Counted from the first letter of the stretch, positions 11,467-24,231 are shown. The stretch is 44,652 bases of DNA from Branchiostoma floridae (GCF_000003815.2 NC_049993.1:8604675-8649326), one strand, 5' to 3'. Program-made: numbers and translations. The notes: a model not told the origin generated them from the letters alone.

Positions 11467-12073
11467 TTATCTGCCCGTTAACTGCACACGTTATCTAATA
11501 TCCTATATCCCCTTCCCAGTGTATACCTACAATGGGCCCCCCTCCCCTCTCTCTAGTTGGGCAACCCATGCATTTCTGTACACAAACATTGATGAGTAAT
11601 CGGGAAACCTCCCCAGGAACTCCGAGCCAGTATATTCTGAAAACAACCGGAAGTGGATTCCCCGTGTTGACGGCACGACGTAGTCGGCCGTGACTCTGGA
11701 ATGATGAAAACGTCATGCGTTGGCGTTGGAGTCGTGGCACCGCGCGCGGGAAATATCGATCGGTGCATCTGCTCTGGTGTTATACTGTCTCTCTGCCGTT
11801 AGATATGATAAACGCTGATGGGAAATAGTTCTACGTGAGTACAGGCTATATATAGCGTGAGATGCATCGTGCTAGTCACTTCCCTATGGAGTAGTATGAC
11901 ACACGTTCATAGTCATAGAGGATCGATTGGCACTTTGAGAAATACTACTCTATACCGGAGCTGCCTACAGTCAAAAATGCTGAGAAGACCACTTTAATAG
12001 GGGACCGAAATCTGGTCAAATCTGGTCTCTGTGGATAGGTAATTCTTAATGCTTATTGGGGAATTATCTAAGT

Positions 12074-12128
12074 CAAGTCAAGTTTATTGCACAACGATTG
12101 TAACAGGTACAATGTATGGCAAATAATG
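12074..12128 (-). repeat. Retroelement 3' terminus
   Basis: Read on the minus strand, this is GCCATACATTGTACCTGTTAC followed by GTTGTGCAATAAACTTG. The same terminus occurs at 30100-30140 (+) and 31327-31372 (-), always ending in a polyadenylation-like AATAAA. Three copies with the same end suggest the 3' tail of a LINE or its SINE partner. The rest of each element is absent. Confidence 0.6.
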
Positions 12129-12680
12129 TATAACTAACAACTACAAACTATCTACATCAGTATACTAATCTAACATAATAGAAGGAACCACCGAAAAGCC
12201 GTCACAATGGCAGGGGAGTATGTATGATTAGGTACAGTTAGTTACCTGGCAACATGTGGCCGGCTTGCAAACTACGGTTGAATTTTACATTTCTAAAGAA
12301 GCTCTGCAAGTGATATTTTCACTTTTATCATCCTCAAGGGATCTCAAAGAAGTTTGCTACTTGAGAGTCAAGTTATACATCCCTGATACTGTCTGTCCGA
12401 AGAGGCCAGGGCAAACTTTTGGCGGCACGTTCCATCCGAGATCGGACCACTTCCGGGAAAGACGCAGGATGTAAACATGTGGCCGTGTGAGATACAGGGT
12501 TTCCTCGGTATGCGCGTGGGCGGGGCTACAGCATACATCTCTCTCATTGACATGCAAGTCAAACGCGATCAATGTCATACGAGGACACTGACCGTGGATG
12601 AGTGATATGATCGTCGTTTTTCTGAGAAGTGGATTAGAGATGCTCCGAAGTCGTGAGACGGAAGAAGATAGTTAGGTCAG

Positions 12681-12960
12681 TTGCCAGACTTTCCGGGTGT
12701 ACAGGGAAATTATTATCGCTACAGGGAGGGAAATATTAGCCACTCCGTCAAAAAAGGAAGGAAATGCTGATTTATCATTTCAGAAGCAACAAATTAGTCT
12801 GTAATATAGCGGTCAAGTTGCCAGACTCTGAGAGTGTACAGGGAAATTATCGCTAAAGGAAAATATTAACCGACCCAAGTAAATCTCCGTTTTTTATCCA
12901 GTCGTAGAGATTGAATTGTATTTGAATGATATTAACCAATCCGTACAAAAAGGAAAGAAA
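12681..12960 (+). repeat. Diverged tandem duplication
   Basis: TTGCCAGACT followed by GTGTACAGGGAAATTAT recurs at 12681 and 12818. Both copies are followed by GGAAATATTA or GAAAATATTA, and later blocks (AAAAAGGAAGGAAATGC, CTGTAATATA) recur to about 13055 with insertions. Noncoding. Confidence 0.7.
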
Positions 12961-14859
12961 TGCCGATTTAACTGGATATCTATTGTTGTAACTTGACTTA
13001 ACATTTTTGTATATCATTACAAATGGAATTGTGCATCAAATTAGGCTGTAATATAACTCTCGGGCTAGTCTACAGATCAGTAATGCTGATTTACTTCAGT
13101 TTTACTGGTATTATTTCTACGTAGCTACACCAAGGACATTAAACGGGTAGAATAATGAATTGCCCCTATAATATGATATCCTTGTACTGCACGTAGCATT
13201 ATCAAAGGCCACGATCAAACTCGTTTCTTAAAAAAAGCCCTCCAGTTTGTCATCTATTCATTTTTGGTGCGTACACGTCCTGAGACACTTCTATAGTGGC
13301 TGGAAGAAACTTTGCAACGTTTTCTTAGAACACGTGTTTGACTCAGAGGTTACCCCGGAAGAATGCGGGTCATGCCCCAATAAAGGGCTTTTCCGCAGTC
13401 CCTAGGACATACAGTCAATAGTAATACACGTGAACACCTCAGACGGGCGCGGATTGATCCTGATGGACAGGGTAGTCATCCGCCCACACAAAATACTGAA
13501 GTATCGGGTCATCGCCCTCATGTACCGTTACAAGTGAAATGGGGGTTAGTGACCTCTGGTGATTAAAGAGTGCGGAAAATGGAATCCTAAAAAGGAAGAG
13601 CTGTTTTGCTGAGTTGTTTTTGCCTGCGGAGACGCCAGTGATGTCATTCACTTCATTCAGTAGATATTGGTAATTTAAATGAATGCGTACAGTCAAACAG
13701 GTGTACATACTGACCATTCAAGGGACTCTCCAAACGTGAGTCTCTGGATTGTTTTTGAAGTCTTGTAGGTTTGTGTCGGGCTCTTCTGTTGCCGGGTTTT
13801 CTTTTTGTCCACCAGGGATAAATGAATGAAAATTACCCCACAAAAACCCTTAAAATACGTCAAAAAAACGAAGCCTAACCTCTATTTGGAGAGTACACTA
13901 AGGGGACTTGGAGAATTCAAAACTGGTTACACTTGGCGGCTGATCATTATAGGCATTGTAATGTTTCCTAAAAAAAGTGAGAAAAATCAATATTTTGGTC
14001 CAGAAAACTGTGGAAAAGGCAATTTGCTAATATTGCGATCGATTGAAGAAGTATGAACCAGCTTTTAAGTGAGTCATAACCGTTACAAAGAGACGGACTT
14101 TTTTCCCGATGGCTGATCCACAAAGAAAATGTCTATCCGTAATAAACGTCAGCGTCTATGTACTTTGTAGTTTCCCTAGCTACATGTAGCACTACCTCTT
14201 CATCTCTACAAAACGTTGATATATACTTGTATATGTATATGTATATTGTGATGAGGTGTGATGGGGTCACGGGTATATACGTGTATGTATCTAAGAATAG
14301 GACTTGAATTGATCCACATGCACTTAACAGATGACCTTTAGCGCATGTTGTTGCCCACATGGGCTAAAAGCAGTATTCATGATCTACTTTTACATTGATC
14401 ATAGAATATATGTTCTTTTATCTCCACCGTACGATGTTTTTTATCTGTTGATAAAGTCAAAATAAACTGTATTTCTGCAACTTTGTAAATTTCAATGCTA
14501 TTAAGGCTGCTATTATGTCTGCTATGTTGAAATCAATACAGGATGATGATGAACTTGTCTAGTTGTGACATGTACTTAGCCCGGTGTGAATAAAATGTGC
14601 AATAAAGGTCTTTATTGACTCTATGGAAAGGGTTTGTGTTCATAGCACCTAATGAAATATTCGTAGCAGTGATTATAAATAGCGTCTGAAAATAGAACTT
14701 AACGACTCGGATTTAATGGTGAGGAATCGATAGTACTTCCGGGTTCTCCTGGGATGGCTAGCTGCCGAGTGGAAGCGAATCGGATTTTTTTTTTAGATTT
14801 GCTTTTGGACAGACGATAACTCATAGTATATTAACAGTGCCACATATACTGTACGGACA
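12961..14859. other. Intergenic, no gene seen
   Basis: No exon is recognised. Bases 14562-14617 resemble a retroelement 3' end (TGTGACATGTACTTAGCCC, AATAAAATGTGCAATAAAGG). A MEF2-like site on the minus strand lies at 14673-14682. The rest is AT-rich with short TA/GT runs near 14215-14290. Confidence 0.5.
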
Positions 14860-14941
14860 GAAGGTAAGGGTAGTCTTCTCTTTTACCTTCCCGATCGAAG
14901 TCAGGTACCCATTTTTACACCTGGCTGAAGTGAGGAAGGTT

Positions 14942-15007
<66 letters not shown>

Positions 15008-15125
15008 AAAGTGGCTGTCCCAAGGGTACAACGTCGGGGGCACGGCGGGGATCGAACTTGGGATCTATATATTTCGAGTCGAACTCTATCTACAAGTTAC
15101 GGCACACGCGACACCACGTAGTAGA
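14860..15125 (-). mobile_element. tRNA-derived SINE split by a microsatellite
   Basis: On the minus strand the order is a tRNA-like head (A-box-like TACGTGGTGTCGCGTG, then B-box-like AAGTTCGATCCCCGC near 15050), then ACGTTGTACCCTTGGGACAG and GTAAA. After the TA/GT run at 14941-15007 comes CTTCCTCACTTCAGCCAGG and TGTAAAAATGGGTACCTGAC. The head is an RNA polymerase III promoter of tRNA type. The body matches the conserved SINE region I recall from amphioxus and other invertebrates (Nin-type domain). The microsatellite interrupts the body. Confidence 0.75.
14941..15007. repeat. (TA)n(GT)n microsatellite
   Basis: A run of alternating TA of about 45 bases, with a few TACATA interruptions at the start, passes into GT repeats. 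It sits inside the SINE. Confidence 0.95.
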
Positions 15126-16243
15126 ACCGGAAGTTGTAGGAAGCAGTCTCAGGTGGACTGATCTGGGCCACTTAACCGCGACGCCGCGCTTTTAATAACG
15201 GCTTCTCGCTCCGTGGGGCCGGTCATCGATGTGGGTAGCTTCCTGTCACGTTGCGACGTTGATGCTTCTTGGATCAGGATACAACCAGGAAGCGATCCTG
15301 ACGGATCCTAGAAGTGCGCCTTTAAGGCGGGGAGGGAAATCTTACATGAGTCTTTGAGAGACGCTGACTCAAGGTTGGATCATGACCAAGGACGTTTGGA
15401 ACAGGAAGTGCACTGGCTCGGAGGTGATTCGTGGAAAAAGTTGTACATTTGAACCTCCTGTTTTGGAATGGTTTCATATCAATATCCTGTAAGCTGTATA
15501 GGGGTGTAGTTGTTGTGGTGACTCATGAATAAGCATCTAAGAAACGTTCGATAAAAATACATGCCGGAGGTTACAGACAGAAATGTCACATCCTATGTTA
15601 CTTGGAAACTATTCTTCCGTACGTTTACAACTTTTCGGAAAATTTGGAAACTGGTCCACAGGGCATATTCATATCATGATTTTTTGCATGACAACAAAAA
15701 GGCAAGGAAATATAAGCAGGAACTAGAATGCTACACTCGCACTATAAACAGTAAGGAAATACGGTACACTTGGCCTATCCTTCCACCGGCATTCATGTTT
15801 TCATGCATCAACAATTATTCCTAACCAGCCCCGTTGGGAAGAGAGGCCTACCGACACATTTTGGCATCAAATATACCACCACCATTTGGTGCCGCCCACG
15901 CAAAATTCAGGATCACTTTGTCAATGTTACCTGCGTGCACTGGCCGGGGGTAAACTTACGTGTTGCCAACGTGTGCCTTTGTGACTACCGGCGATGTGTC
16001 GTAACACGATTAATCAGGAAGTGCCACAAAAGAGTCCAACGACCGAGAGGTTACTTTCCGGCCGGTTGAACTTCAACGCCCGTTCAACCGTAAATGGGAT
16101 AGGGTTCGTTGCGTTCGTGCGTTGAGACCTTTGTCGTGCCTAGTGGCATACAGGGCAGAAAGTGTCCTTGTTGTTTCATTACTGTATGTGTTTAAAGCAA
16201 GGGGTTGCTGATACCCCCCTCACATTAGGCGAAAATCGATCGG
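15126..16243. other. Intergenic, no gene seen
   Basis: No recognised gene or repeat. The 99- and 87-residue open frames at 15561-16069 show no familiar domain and no splice context that would make them exons. Confidence 0.45.
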
Positions 16244-16343
16244 NNNNNNNNNNNNNNNNNNNNNNNNNNNNNNNNNNNNNNNNNNNNNNNNNNNNNNNNN
16301 NNNNNNNNNNNNNNNNNNNNNNNNNNNNNNNNNNNNNNNNNNN
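16244..16343. other. Assembly gap, 100 N
   Basis: Exactly 100 N bases, which usually marks a scaffold gap of unknown size. Confidence 0.95.
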
Positions 16344-17939
16344 TTTGTCTAGTAGCTTGAACAAGAACAGGAGATGAGTATCTTAAATATATACATATAT
16401 ACCTTGCGCTGTAAACAAAATCAATCTAGTTTGCCTGACTTCGTTTGGTGTGCATTAATTATTCCTCTACCATCATCTGTCTCAACGAAACTTACAGTCG
16501 AAAAGTACATCACTCGTATGTAGAAGCCACATTTTGTTGTACCATCAACGACCAGTTTAACAAACTAGACTGTCAACGACAGCTTTTGCCTGCAATACTA
16601 ATATGCAGCTATGGATATCAGCAATCAGGTCTTTACAATGAGCTATTCAGAAAAAAATAGTTTCATCTATAAGTTATTTAATGCAAAAGAAAAGAGCCAC
16701 TAATGCGCGAATCGACAGCAGCAAGAAGTTGCCTCCCTACTTTTTTTTTTCATCCGTACTACATGGATTTCTCGGAACACATTTCGGCAAGTGAATCACT
16801 GTGTTGGGACGGGACGAAGGCTATCCTTTGGAATGAGTCAGATAAAGTTTTGATATCCAGTAATGGAAACGCCTAATCACTCCTCGAGAGCGGCCTGCGG
16901 CCTCTCAGAAGACCAGTTGCCGCCAATGGTCCACAGCATCCCGGTATCCTTGACGAAAAATGCTCTGTTACTAAACGCACCAAAGGAGAGCAAAGGAAAG
17001 GTCAAGAAGAAACCAGAAGGGTGGATGCGTCAAATAGCGAACCTCATTTCCGCTATTACACCTACATCTACTGATGTATAGGTTCGCTTTCCACTGCATG
17101 GTGTCCTGCGAGGATCGTCATTTGAGCGAGGGAGGAGGCAATATCCGCTCCATCACTTCAGATGCCGTCTTCATCCAGCTGAACTCATTACATCCGACAA
17201 GCGGAGAAGGAACAATCGGTTAATGGCCATCCTTGCGGTTTCCTGTGCCGGGACAAGAGAGACACAGTCAATATGATAATGTCAAATCGAGAATATAGTG
17301 TATGTACGTACGTGCACATGAATGGGAGTACCTCTGGTGGCGGCCTTGGTCTACCACTATGCTTGTAGAGCTTCAGACTTGGGTCGATGGTTTGCCGGAG
17401 AGTTTTCTGACATTGCCATCACACAACTGGAAGGTCATCAGCTACGAAATACTTGGCCTTTCCTGTCCCTTCCAACAACTGACCTTCAAACCTAGTTAAA
17501 GCCTTTGTACAATGGAGAGAACAGCATTTAGAGTTTGTAAATTTCAAACACACCTGTGGTCCATACCTGTAGAGTATATGACCGGAGTTTCGTGCAATTG
17601 CTGTTCTGACGGGCAGCGGGACATCCAGAAGTTCTTTTTCCATCTTTCTGAACTACAATACAGTATATCTATATGACGATGAGAAATACATTGCTTGAAT
17701 CAAGAGGACTATCCACTCTTAACATATTTTTATCACCATCATTTTTTCCATATTCTTCATTGAAGGCGCCGTTGCTATCGTTGCCAGTAGACGGGCTCAG
17801 TTCCGTGCCAATACGTGTAACGGAGATAGCCTCCCACTGGTATAGGTATAATAGAGGAATAAGCTTTTAATACAGATATCTAGTGTAATAGTAGCTGGCA
17901 AGGTTGTTGTTATCTTAATTAGAAGTCAAGCGCACAGGC
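16344..17939. other. Intergenic, no gene supported
   Basis: A 72-residue open frame at 16863-17081 starts with ATG and has a Lys-rich middle (KGKVKKKPEGW) but no family I recognise. It is left uncalled. The rest is AT-rich, with no repeats seen. Confidence 0.4.
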
Positions 17940-18181
17940 GATACGCCGGCATCATCCGAGCCGACGGAGCGCATCGCGGCGGCGGCGGGCCCCGCACGCT
18001 GATAGGTCCGCCCACCTGCCGCCGCCTGCGCGCCGAGGACGGGACGGCGCCGGCTCCTCGCCGGAAACTCCTCGGTAGTTTCTCTTCTATCCGCCGCCCG
18101 GCCGTAGGAACGTGGGCGCCATCCCCTCGTTAGCTGCTCGGGAGGCGCCCACGTTGCCTCCTGGCTCCCATCTTGACCATT
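17940..18181. promoter_or_regulatory. GC-rich island with strong hairpin
   Basis: About 240 bp of GC-rich, CpG-rich sequence stands out sharply from the AT-rich surroundings. It contains a hairpin at 18109-18155 with 12-bp perfect arms (AACGTGGGCGCC and its complement), extended by TCCC/GGGA inside. It could be a CpG-type promoter, a first exon, or a GC-rich repeat. It is followed by an open frame at 18177-18358 with a donor-like AAGGTAACT at 18299. Confidence 0.35.
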
Positions 18182-20915
18182 AGCGGGCCTGAAAAAGTCC
18201 TTTGAAGACAGTCATTTGCCAACTACAGCCCTATTAGGATCCCTCGTATCAACGGAAATAGAACTCTTCCTTCAAGCAAAACTGGATGCACCTGCTCTTA
18301 AGGTAACTCAGATCCATAATTGTTTTCCGGCGTCTTTTTTAAAACTAATACATTAAGAAAAATTCGAAATGACAGGTCCATTCATCCTTCAAGAATGCAT
18401 GATTTGTAGTTCCATGTGAGCATGCGCCCGTAAGTGTAACCCCCATTCATGAAACTCGTGGCAGGAATACCAGAATGAAGTTTCTCCCAGTCAAGAACCG
18501 GAGTTACTGATTCTCATTCATGACTTGGGAATGAATGAGCCCATGCGATCACGCCCACGCTCGCTTGCGGTCCATAAAAACGCAACGTCGAGAGTCATTC
18601 ATACCGAAGGGCTTCATTCAACAGCGGCTGTGCAGTTGCTGGTAGCTAGCCGTGAGGGATTCAGTACGTGTCCGTAGACGGATAAAAAAGAAATCGTTGG
18701 AACTCACAAATCACAGCGACTGGTCTAAGACAAAGGTGGGCCAGTACTGACTTCGACCGTCAGCCCACTTTACATTTAACTGACCGAGAAAACATTTTAT
18801 ATAAGCTTTACACAGACTTATATAAGGAAGGGTATTTTTGTTGGGCCTGTCATCCGATCTCCGGATGAAGTGGAGAAAAGACGGAGAAAATCTTGGATAG
18901 CGTCTTAGGTTTCAGAAAGCGATGTGGTCTCACCAGCACGGGTTGGATTCCAATGTCAGCCAGAGGAAAGCTGGGATTTGAACATAAAACCCTTACTCTT
19001 CTTAATACACGTAAGCTTGTGTGCGCGGTTCTTACAAATACCGCAGGTGCCTATCTAGATCTTCTCAAGCTGTAGTATTACTGCAGGACCCCATTCTAAT
19101 TTTCCCATCATTCATGCAGCCGACGAGTTTCGGCCGTATTTGTTGATCGCCGAGAGGTCGCCCGATCATCTAAAATCGACAGAGGGTCGCGCGACTTGTA
19201 TCACCTGAAAACCACCCTATCATATGTATCGGAGCTCGATGACCTGCACGTTAACTTCGTCTGATCCCTAAAAGTCGAGCGATGATTGAGAGACCACCGG
19301 GTGTATCAATGCGGAAAATGTCAGTTAGATTTTGCAGACTCGTCGGCCGATCGATTTGCCGTAGTCTCTAACAGACAGGCTACGCTGGCTATTATATGGA
19401 GAAAAAAAATGCCAGCGGAGTTCTGCTACCAGAGGAGTTAGTCGATGAACCAATGCCTGAACTGACTCTCCTTGCCAATGTCCCTTTTTTTCCCCGAATT
19501 CTACGATCCTCGCACTCCGCCGGAAGGCTGGTGGAGGCTAGATCCGCAGTGTGACAAGAGTAAAGGGACTACCTGTAGGACGGAGTAAAAATATGTTCAG
19601 AGCACAAGCGGCTAGGAAGAACATTATGATCGAATAATTCTCACTTTGATATCAGAGGCAATGTTTTGAAATGCAGGCCAAGAGAACATCTGATTCGCTC
19701 TCTCTCTCTTCTCAGATTTGGTTCCCTAGGAGAAAAACATTATTATTACCAAAAGTTTCGTTCAATAGGGGTCGAGGTAAACGGTCTTGCGAATGTTTCA
19801 AATGAATAAGATACTGACAAATTTCCGACTTAATTTTGAATCCCTTACCCTACTTATGTCACCGTAGTCAACTGTCGGTCCCCGGAGCTCGAAGAGCAGG
19901 AAATACAACATGTGTGTTGTTATAGTTTCTAATCAGAGAAAGGTTTTGATGGAAATCCCTCACCAAGAAGGAAACTAACTACCAGGGGAAATTACACTCG
20001 ACGCTTCTACCAAAGAGCAAATAGATCCGGCGTGTGGAGAAGTATTTATTCATGTCATATTCTCCTTCATCATCTACCAGCTCCACGCCCCCGCAAGCTC
20101 AACGGGCGTCAAGAGCCCTCAGCACAGACATGATTGACATGCAGACTGCACGATGTTTACGGAGGTCTTCTATGAAATTGCATCAACGCATTCAGGAGGA
20201 TTTGTCTCCCCACGTTGACCTTTGCCGGGCTCGTAGAGGACGGAAAGCTCGACTTTTCCAAACCCACGCCCTCACGTGCAAGGACACTCTTCGGTACGGT
20301 CTTCTCGGCCCTGAAAACTCGTCCACATTCGCCACCGTACATTCAGATTAATTTCTGGCGGCAATGCTAGCTCGGCAGATGTCGATTCTACGATGACAAT
20401 AGCAGAACCAGCAAACGTACACGCAATAAGACTTTTCAATTCAATAAAAAGTGATGAAAATGTACGAGTATGAATCTACAAGTTACAAATAGTCGCGAGA
20501 GCTGAAATCCACGGATACAACAAACTGTAAGAAGTTCTGAAAGTCTGCATACTTAAAGTTAAAGTTTTCCTTTCCTTTTTTCTTAGATACTACCTTGCAA
20601 TGCAGAAGGGCTAACTTTATATCCTTTCGTTTATAGTGTTCATACTGTTACGTGTATTATGTGAACTGCCTACATACCAAATCCCAACTATGATTCTCAT
20701 CTTCCGTGCGTGGTATCTTCCAAAATAGGACAATTCGCATCGCCAAGATGACTCATGCTGCGAATCTAATTATGATTTGATATGATTTATGCAACTTCGT
20801 TTCTACCCGGGGATGGGGTCTAGACATATCTTGCCGAGTGGAACAAAGGACGCATCCAAACTGTGTGCTGAGATGACTTCAAAAGATTCACGGCAACCTA
20901 CTGTTTTACTGACAC
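18182..20915. other. Intergenic, no gene supported
   Basis: No recognised gene. A 105-residue Ser-rich open frame at 20034-20351 lacks a known domain. Bases 18480-18620 hold a CATAAAA box and several CATTCAT motifs but no identifiable transcript. A CT run lies near 19700. Confidence 0.4.
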
Positions 20916-21303
20916 GTGCGTATGGCAGATTCCTTTCTTGGCATCTTATTGGCTCTGATGCTCTAAGATGGAGGACACACTGCAAGGTCTATCGCACAGT
21001 GTCCACGTGCACGTGGTGACGACCCAGTGGTCACAGCATAAACAGATGCAATCGTTGCTGGGGTTAAGTTGATAACGTGTATAATGCCCGACCTAGATAT
21101 TGACAACAACAAACCAGTGCGTTTGGCAGATTCCTTTTGTGGAATCTTGGCTCTTGATGTTCTAAGGTGGAGGACATCTACTGCACAGTGTCCACGTTCA
21201 CGTGACGACGCCCCCGTAGTCGTCGTATAAACAAATGCAATTGCTGCTGATGTTAAGTAGATAATGTATAAACCCCGACCTACATGTAGATATTGACAAC
21301 AAC
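20916..21303 (+). repeat. Tandem duplication, 201-bp unit
   Basis: GTGCGTATGGCAGATTCCTT at 20916 recurs as GTGCGTTTGGCAGATTCCTT at 21117. Units stay collinear through GGAGGACA, CACAGTGTCCACGT, CGACCTA and GATATTGACAACAAC at the end of each. Differences are scattered substitutions and small indels. Confidence 0.9.
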
Positions 21304-21450
21304 ATCTTCTACGCACGTGTTGTACTCAGGCGGCTGTGCCAAGCTGCGACCCAATGCAACTTGAGTCCGCCGTCACTTCGTCCTTGTCCATTTATTTGTA
21401 TTTTTCCATGTATCTTTCAATAAAAAAAACCAACCGTATACATTAATTCT

Positions 21451-21485
21451 TTGTTTGTTTGTTTGTTTGTTTGTTTGTTTGTTTG
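21451..21485. repeat. (TTTG)n microsatellite
   Basis: About eight uninterrupted TTTG units. Confidence 0.95.
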
Positions 21486-21818
21486 AACTTTCTTTATTCA
21501 TGAAAGCTCAAATCGGCCTGCAGGCCACTTTTCATTGCAGACTAGATTTTGTTCAAAGTAAACTAAACATGCATTTAAGAGTTTGCAATAGATTTAGACA
21601 GCTTTGTGTGTTCCATTTCTTGTGCTTGTGTGATCTTCAGATTGCATTAACCAAAAGGACCCGCTTATCCCGGACACAAGGAGTCGCCCACGCTATGACG
21701 TTCTGCACATGTTATGAGCGGGTGCGATGTAATATAGCCACGTGCTCGGCAAAATGAACATACTTTAACGTTCCTTTGGACTTGAAGTAGAACAGGAACA
21801 GGGCGCATGATTGTCTTT

Positions 21819-21993
21819 TAATCTCCAAACAGTTCATACGGTAGCATATGATAGTATAAAAAGCTAGCTAGTGTAGCCGGCCTAGGAGTGTACATTGGCT
21901 ATCGGAGGCCAATGCGCACTCCTAGGCCAGCTACACGCCCTTGTCCTCTTTTGGTGCATCTTATGCTACCATGGTATTTTCCCTTGGAGATTA
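21819..21993. mobile_element. MULE-like MITE with perfect 9-bp TSD
   Basis: The 175-bp element starts TAATCTCCAAACAG and ends CCCTTGGAGATTA, with an internal inverted pair GGCCTAGGAGTG and CACTCCTAGGCC. It is flanked by ATTGTCTTT on both sides (21810-21818 and 21994-22002), a perfect 9-bp duplication. The interior (GGTAGCAT, GTATAAAAAGCT) ties it to the elements at 1219, 11377 and 25299. The local TTAA at each border is a chance feature of the ends, not the target site. Confidence 0.85.
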
Positions 21994-22002
21994 ATTGTCT
22001 TT

Positions 22003-22605
22003 GCTGTAGCTTCTTACAAACTTTAAGGGCTGCTTAGACTAGAAACTTGATGAGTACAAACTGGTCAGAGAAGTTAGCCATGAATGTATTACCATTTTGC
22101 ATTTGCAGCCAACGTTCAGATTTGCCCTCAATGACTGACCATTGTACTCAAGTGACTGACCAAATCTTTGAAACAATATTCCTCTTATTTTGGCCTATTC
22201 TATTTTTTTTCAGTGCGTCAAAAGGTTTGGTATAAACGAGGTCGTCTAACACCGGCGCCTTCAATGATGACGTCAAAACTGACCTTGTTTGAAATGGGAA
22301 CCGGTTATGTTGCTCTTTACGAATCCTCAGAGGGGCTACATTAATAACTCTTCGATTGTTAGATCTGCTACTGAAATGAATAACAGAAATGGATATTTCA
22401 GAAATCAACTTTAAGTATCGTTTGTTTTGAGAAGTAGTACAGCTTGCTACAAGAGACAAACCTTGCAGTGCCACCATGCATCTTTGCATGTATTGCAGGC
22501 AGCAGCGATGAACACAGTGATCAGTGATAGCCTCCTTCACCGGCCTTTCTGGGAAGCTTGGCAATTTTTTTGGGGGGGGGGGGGGCGGTATGTCGATTCG
22601 CGATT
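22003..22605. other. Intergenic, no gene seen
   Basis: No exon is recognised. One CRE palindrome lies at 22268-22275. A run of more than ten G at 22572-22585 comes just before the gap and probably stopped sequencing. Confidence 0.5.
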
Positions 22606-22926
22606 NNNNNNNNNNNNNNNNNNNNNNNNNNNNNNNNNNNNNNNNNNNNNNNNNNNNNNNNNNNNNNNNNNNNNNNNNNNNNNNNNNNNNNNNNNNNNNN
22701 NNNNNNNNNNNNNNNNNNNNNNNNNNNNNNNNNNNNNNNNNNNNNNNNNNNNNNNNNNNNNNNNNNNNNNNNNNNNNNNNNNNNNNNNNNNNNNNNNNNN
22801 NNNNNNNNNNNNNNNNNNNNNNNNNNNNNNNNNNNNNNNNNNNNNNNNNNNNNNNNNNNNNNNNNNNNNNNNNNNNNNNNNNNNNNNNNNNNNNNNNNNN
22901 NNNNNNNNNNNNNNNNNNNNNNNNNN
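22606..22926. other. Assembly gap, 321 N
   Basis: A run of 321 N bases. The length is not round, so it may be an estimated size. Confidence 0.95.
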
Positions 22927-23194
22927 GTTGAAATAGCGAATCGGCTTCTGCGACGAAGGCTAAATTCAGCCTATTGGCTTTCACTGTTGGTTAGCTTGTA
23001 TATCTACTTAGAAAAACAACCTTGATACAACGTGACAAAAATTTCCCTAACATAGTAATTTTTGACAATATCTCAACCCAAAAATTTCACTACTGGTTTA
23101 GTGCGTTTCATCTAACCACTCCGAATGATCGCTGCACGTAGGCCCCTTGTAACGATGCCCTTTCAGACGGTACTGTACTTTGAGTTGCGAATTG

Positions 23195-23982
23195 TATCTA
23201 GTCAAGCATCGACCACACGTGATTCTTGTATTAATAGTTTGAGAGGATGTCATTCAGTGGTCATGGCGTATCTCCATCACTGCTCCACAGGACACGTAGA
23301 ACGCATTCACCACTTCAACACGACGTTTCTTTTAGTTTCTAAATCACTGATTGGTTCGGTTTTAACACAAGTATGATAGACCCGCACAATGCGTACGGGT
23401 GGTCTTATAACGGTACCCTTACAACGTGTAGTATGCACAATGACTAATTATATCTAGTCAAGCATCGACCACACGTGTGATTCTTGTATCTATAGCTTGA
23501 GAGGATGTCATTCAGACTGTGGCAGTGGTCATGGCGGATCTCCATCACTGAACACATTCACCATTCACCACTTCAACACGTCGTTTCTTTTAGTTTCTAA
23601 ATCACTGATTGGTTCGGTTTTAACACAAGTATGACAGACCCTCACAATGCGAACAGGTGGTTATATAACGGCACCCTTACAAAGTGTAGTACATGAAATG
23701 ACGAATGATATCTAGTCAAGCAAGTACAACAAGCGCCATTCTGTTGTTTATAACCTGAGAAGTTGCATTTTCAAGGACACTGATGATGACGTGTGGATAG
23801 AAGAATTGTCGTCACAGAACCTAGAGCGCGTAGACTTGATCCACGGTTCGCCACTTCAATTCAAGGATTTCTCGTCATTTCTTTTCATTTTTGAAAGTAC
23901 CAATTGGTTTGGCTTGACAGGCCCGTAGAGACTCTCATCCAACAGAGCCCTTACAAATTGGAGTGTACTACATGCAGAATGG
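23195..23982 (+). repeat. Three tandem units, 256 to 274 bp
   Basis: Units begin TATCTAGTCAAGCA at 23195, 23451 and 23709, and a fourth start (TATCTTGTCAAGG) lies at 23983. Units 1 and 2 are close (GATTGGTTCGGTTTTAACAC in both). Unit 3 is more diverged (CCAATTGGTTTGGCTTGACA). A related, further decayed stretch is seen at 27390-27545 (TATAGCCTGAGAAGTATCC, CACGTAGAACCCATCAAC). Noncoding. Confidence 0.85.
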
Positions 23983-24231
23983 TATCTTGTCAAGGGCAAT
24001 CAGTGGCCCGTGCGTCATGCGACGTTACCACACGAGGGGCGGGTTGACTGGAGAAGCACAGATGAACTAGTCCGCGTTGCAGTCTTCGAACGGGGGCTGG
24101 TTTTTACTTGCCTGAATTTGTCCAACTTGTCTCAAACAGCCTGAATTTGTCTGACATGTATCCTATTGGACATCTAAAATTTGTCTTCATTCATAGTTAG
24201 TATAAAAGACCAGTTTCTTCCAGTTCACTTC

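Noticed and set aside
16863-17081. 72-codon ATG frame with a Lys-rich middle
   Set aside because: Short, no family recognised, and next to an assembly gap; composition alone is not enough.
18950-19030. B-box-like GTTCAAATCCCAGC on the minus strand
   Set aside because: No convincing A-box or acceptor stem; possibly a decayed SINE head.
20034-20351. 105-codon Ser-rich open frame
   Set aside because: No recognised domain, no splice or promoter context, and a frame this long occurs by chance in 44 kb.
21818-21994. TTAA borders suggesting a piggyBac-type element
   Set aside because: A perfect 9-bp duplication (ATTGTCTTT) lies just outside the TAATCTCC...GGAGATTA ends, which explains the borders better.
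22148-22984. 278-codon minus-strand frame
   Set aside because: It spans 321 N bases, so its length is artificial.
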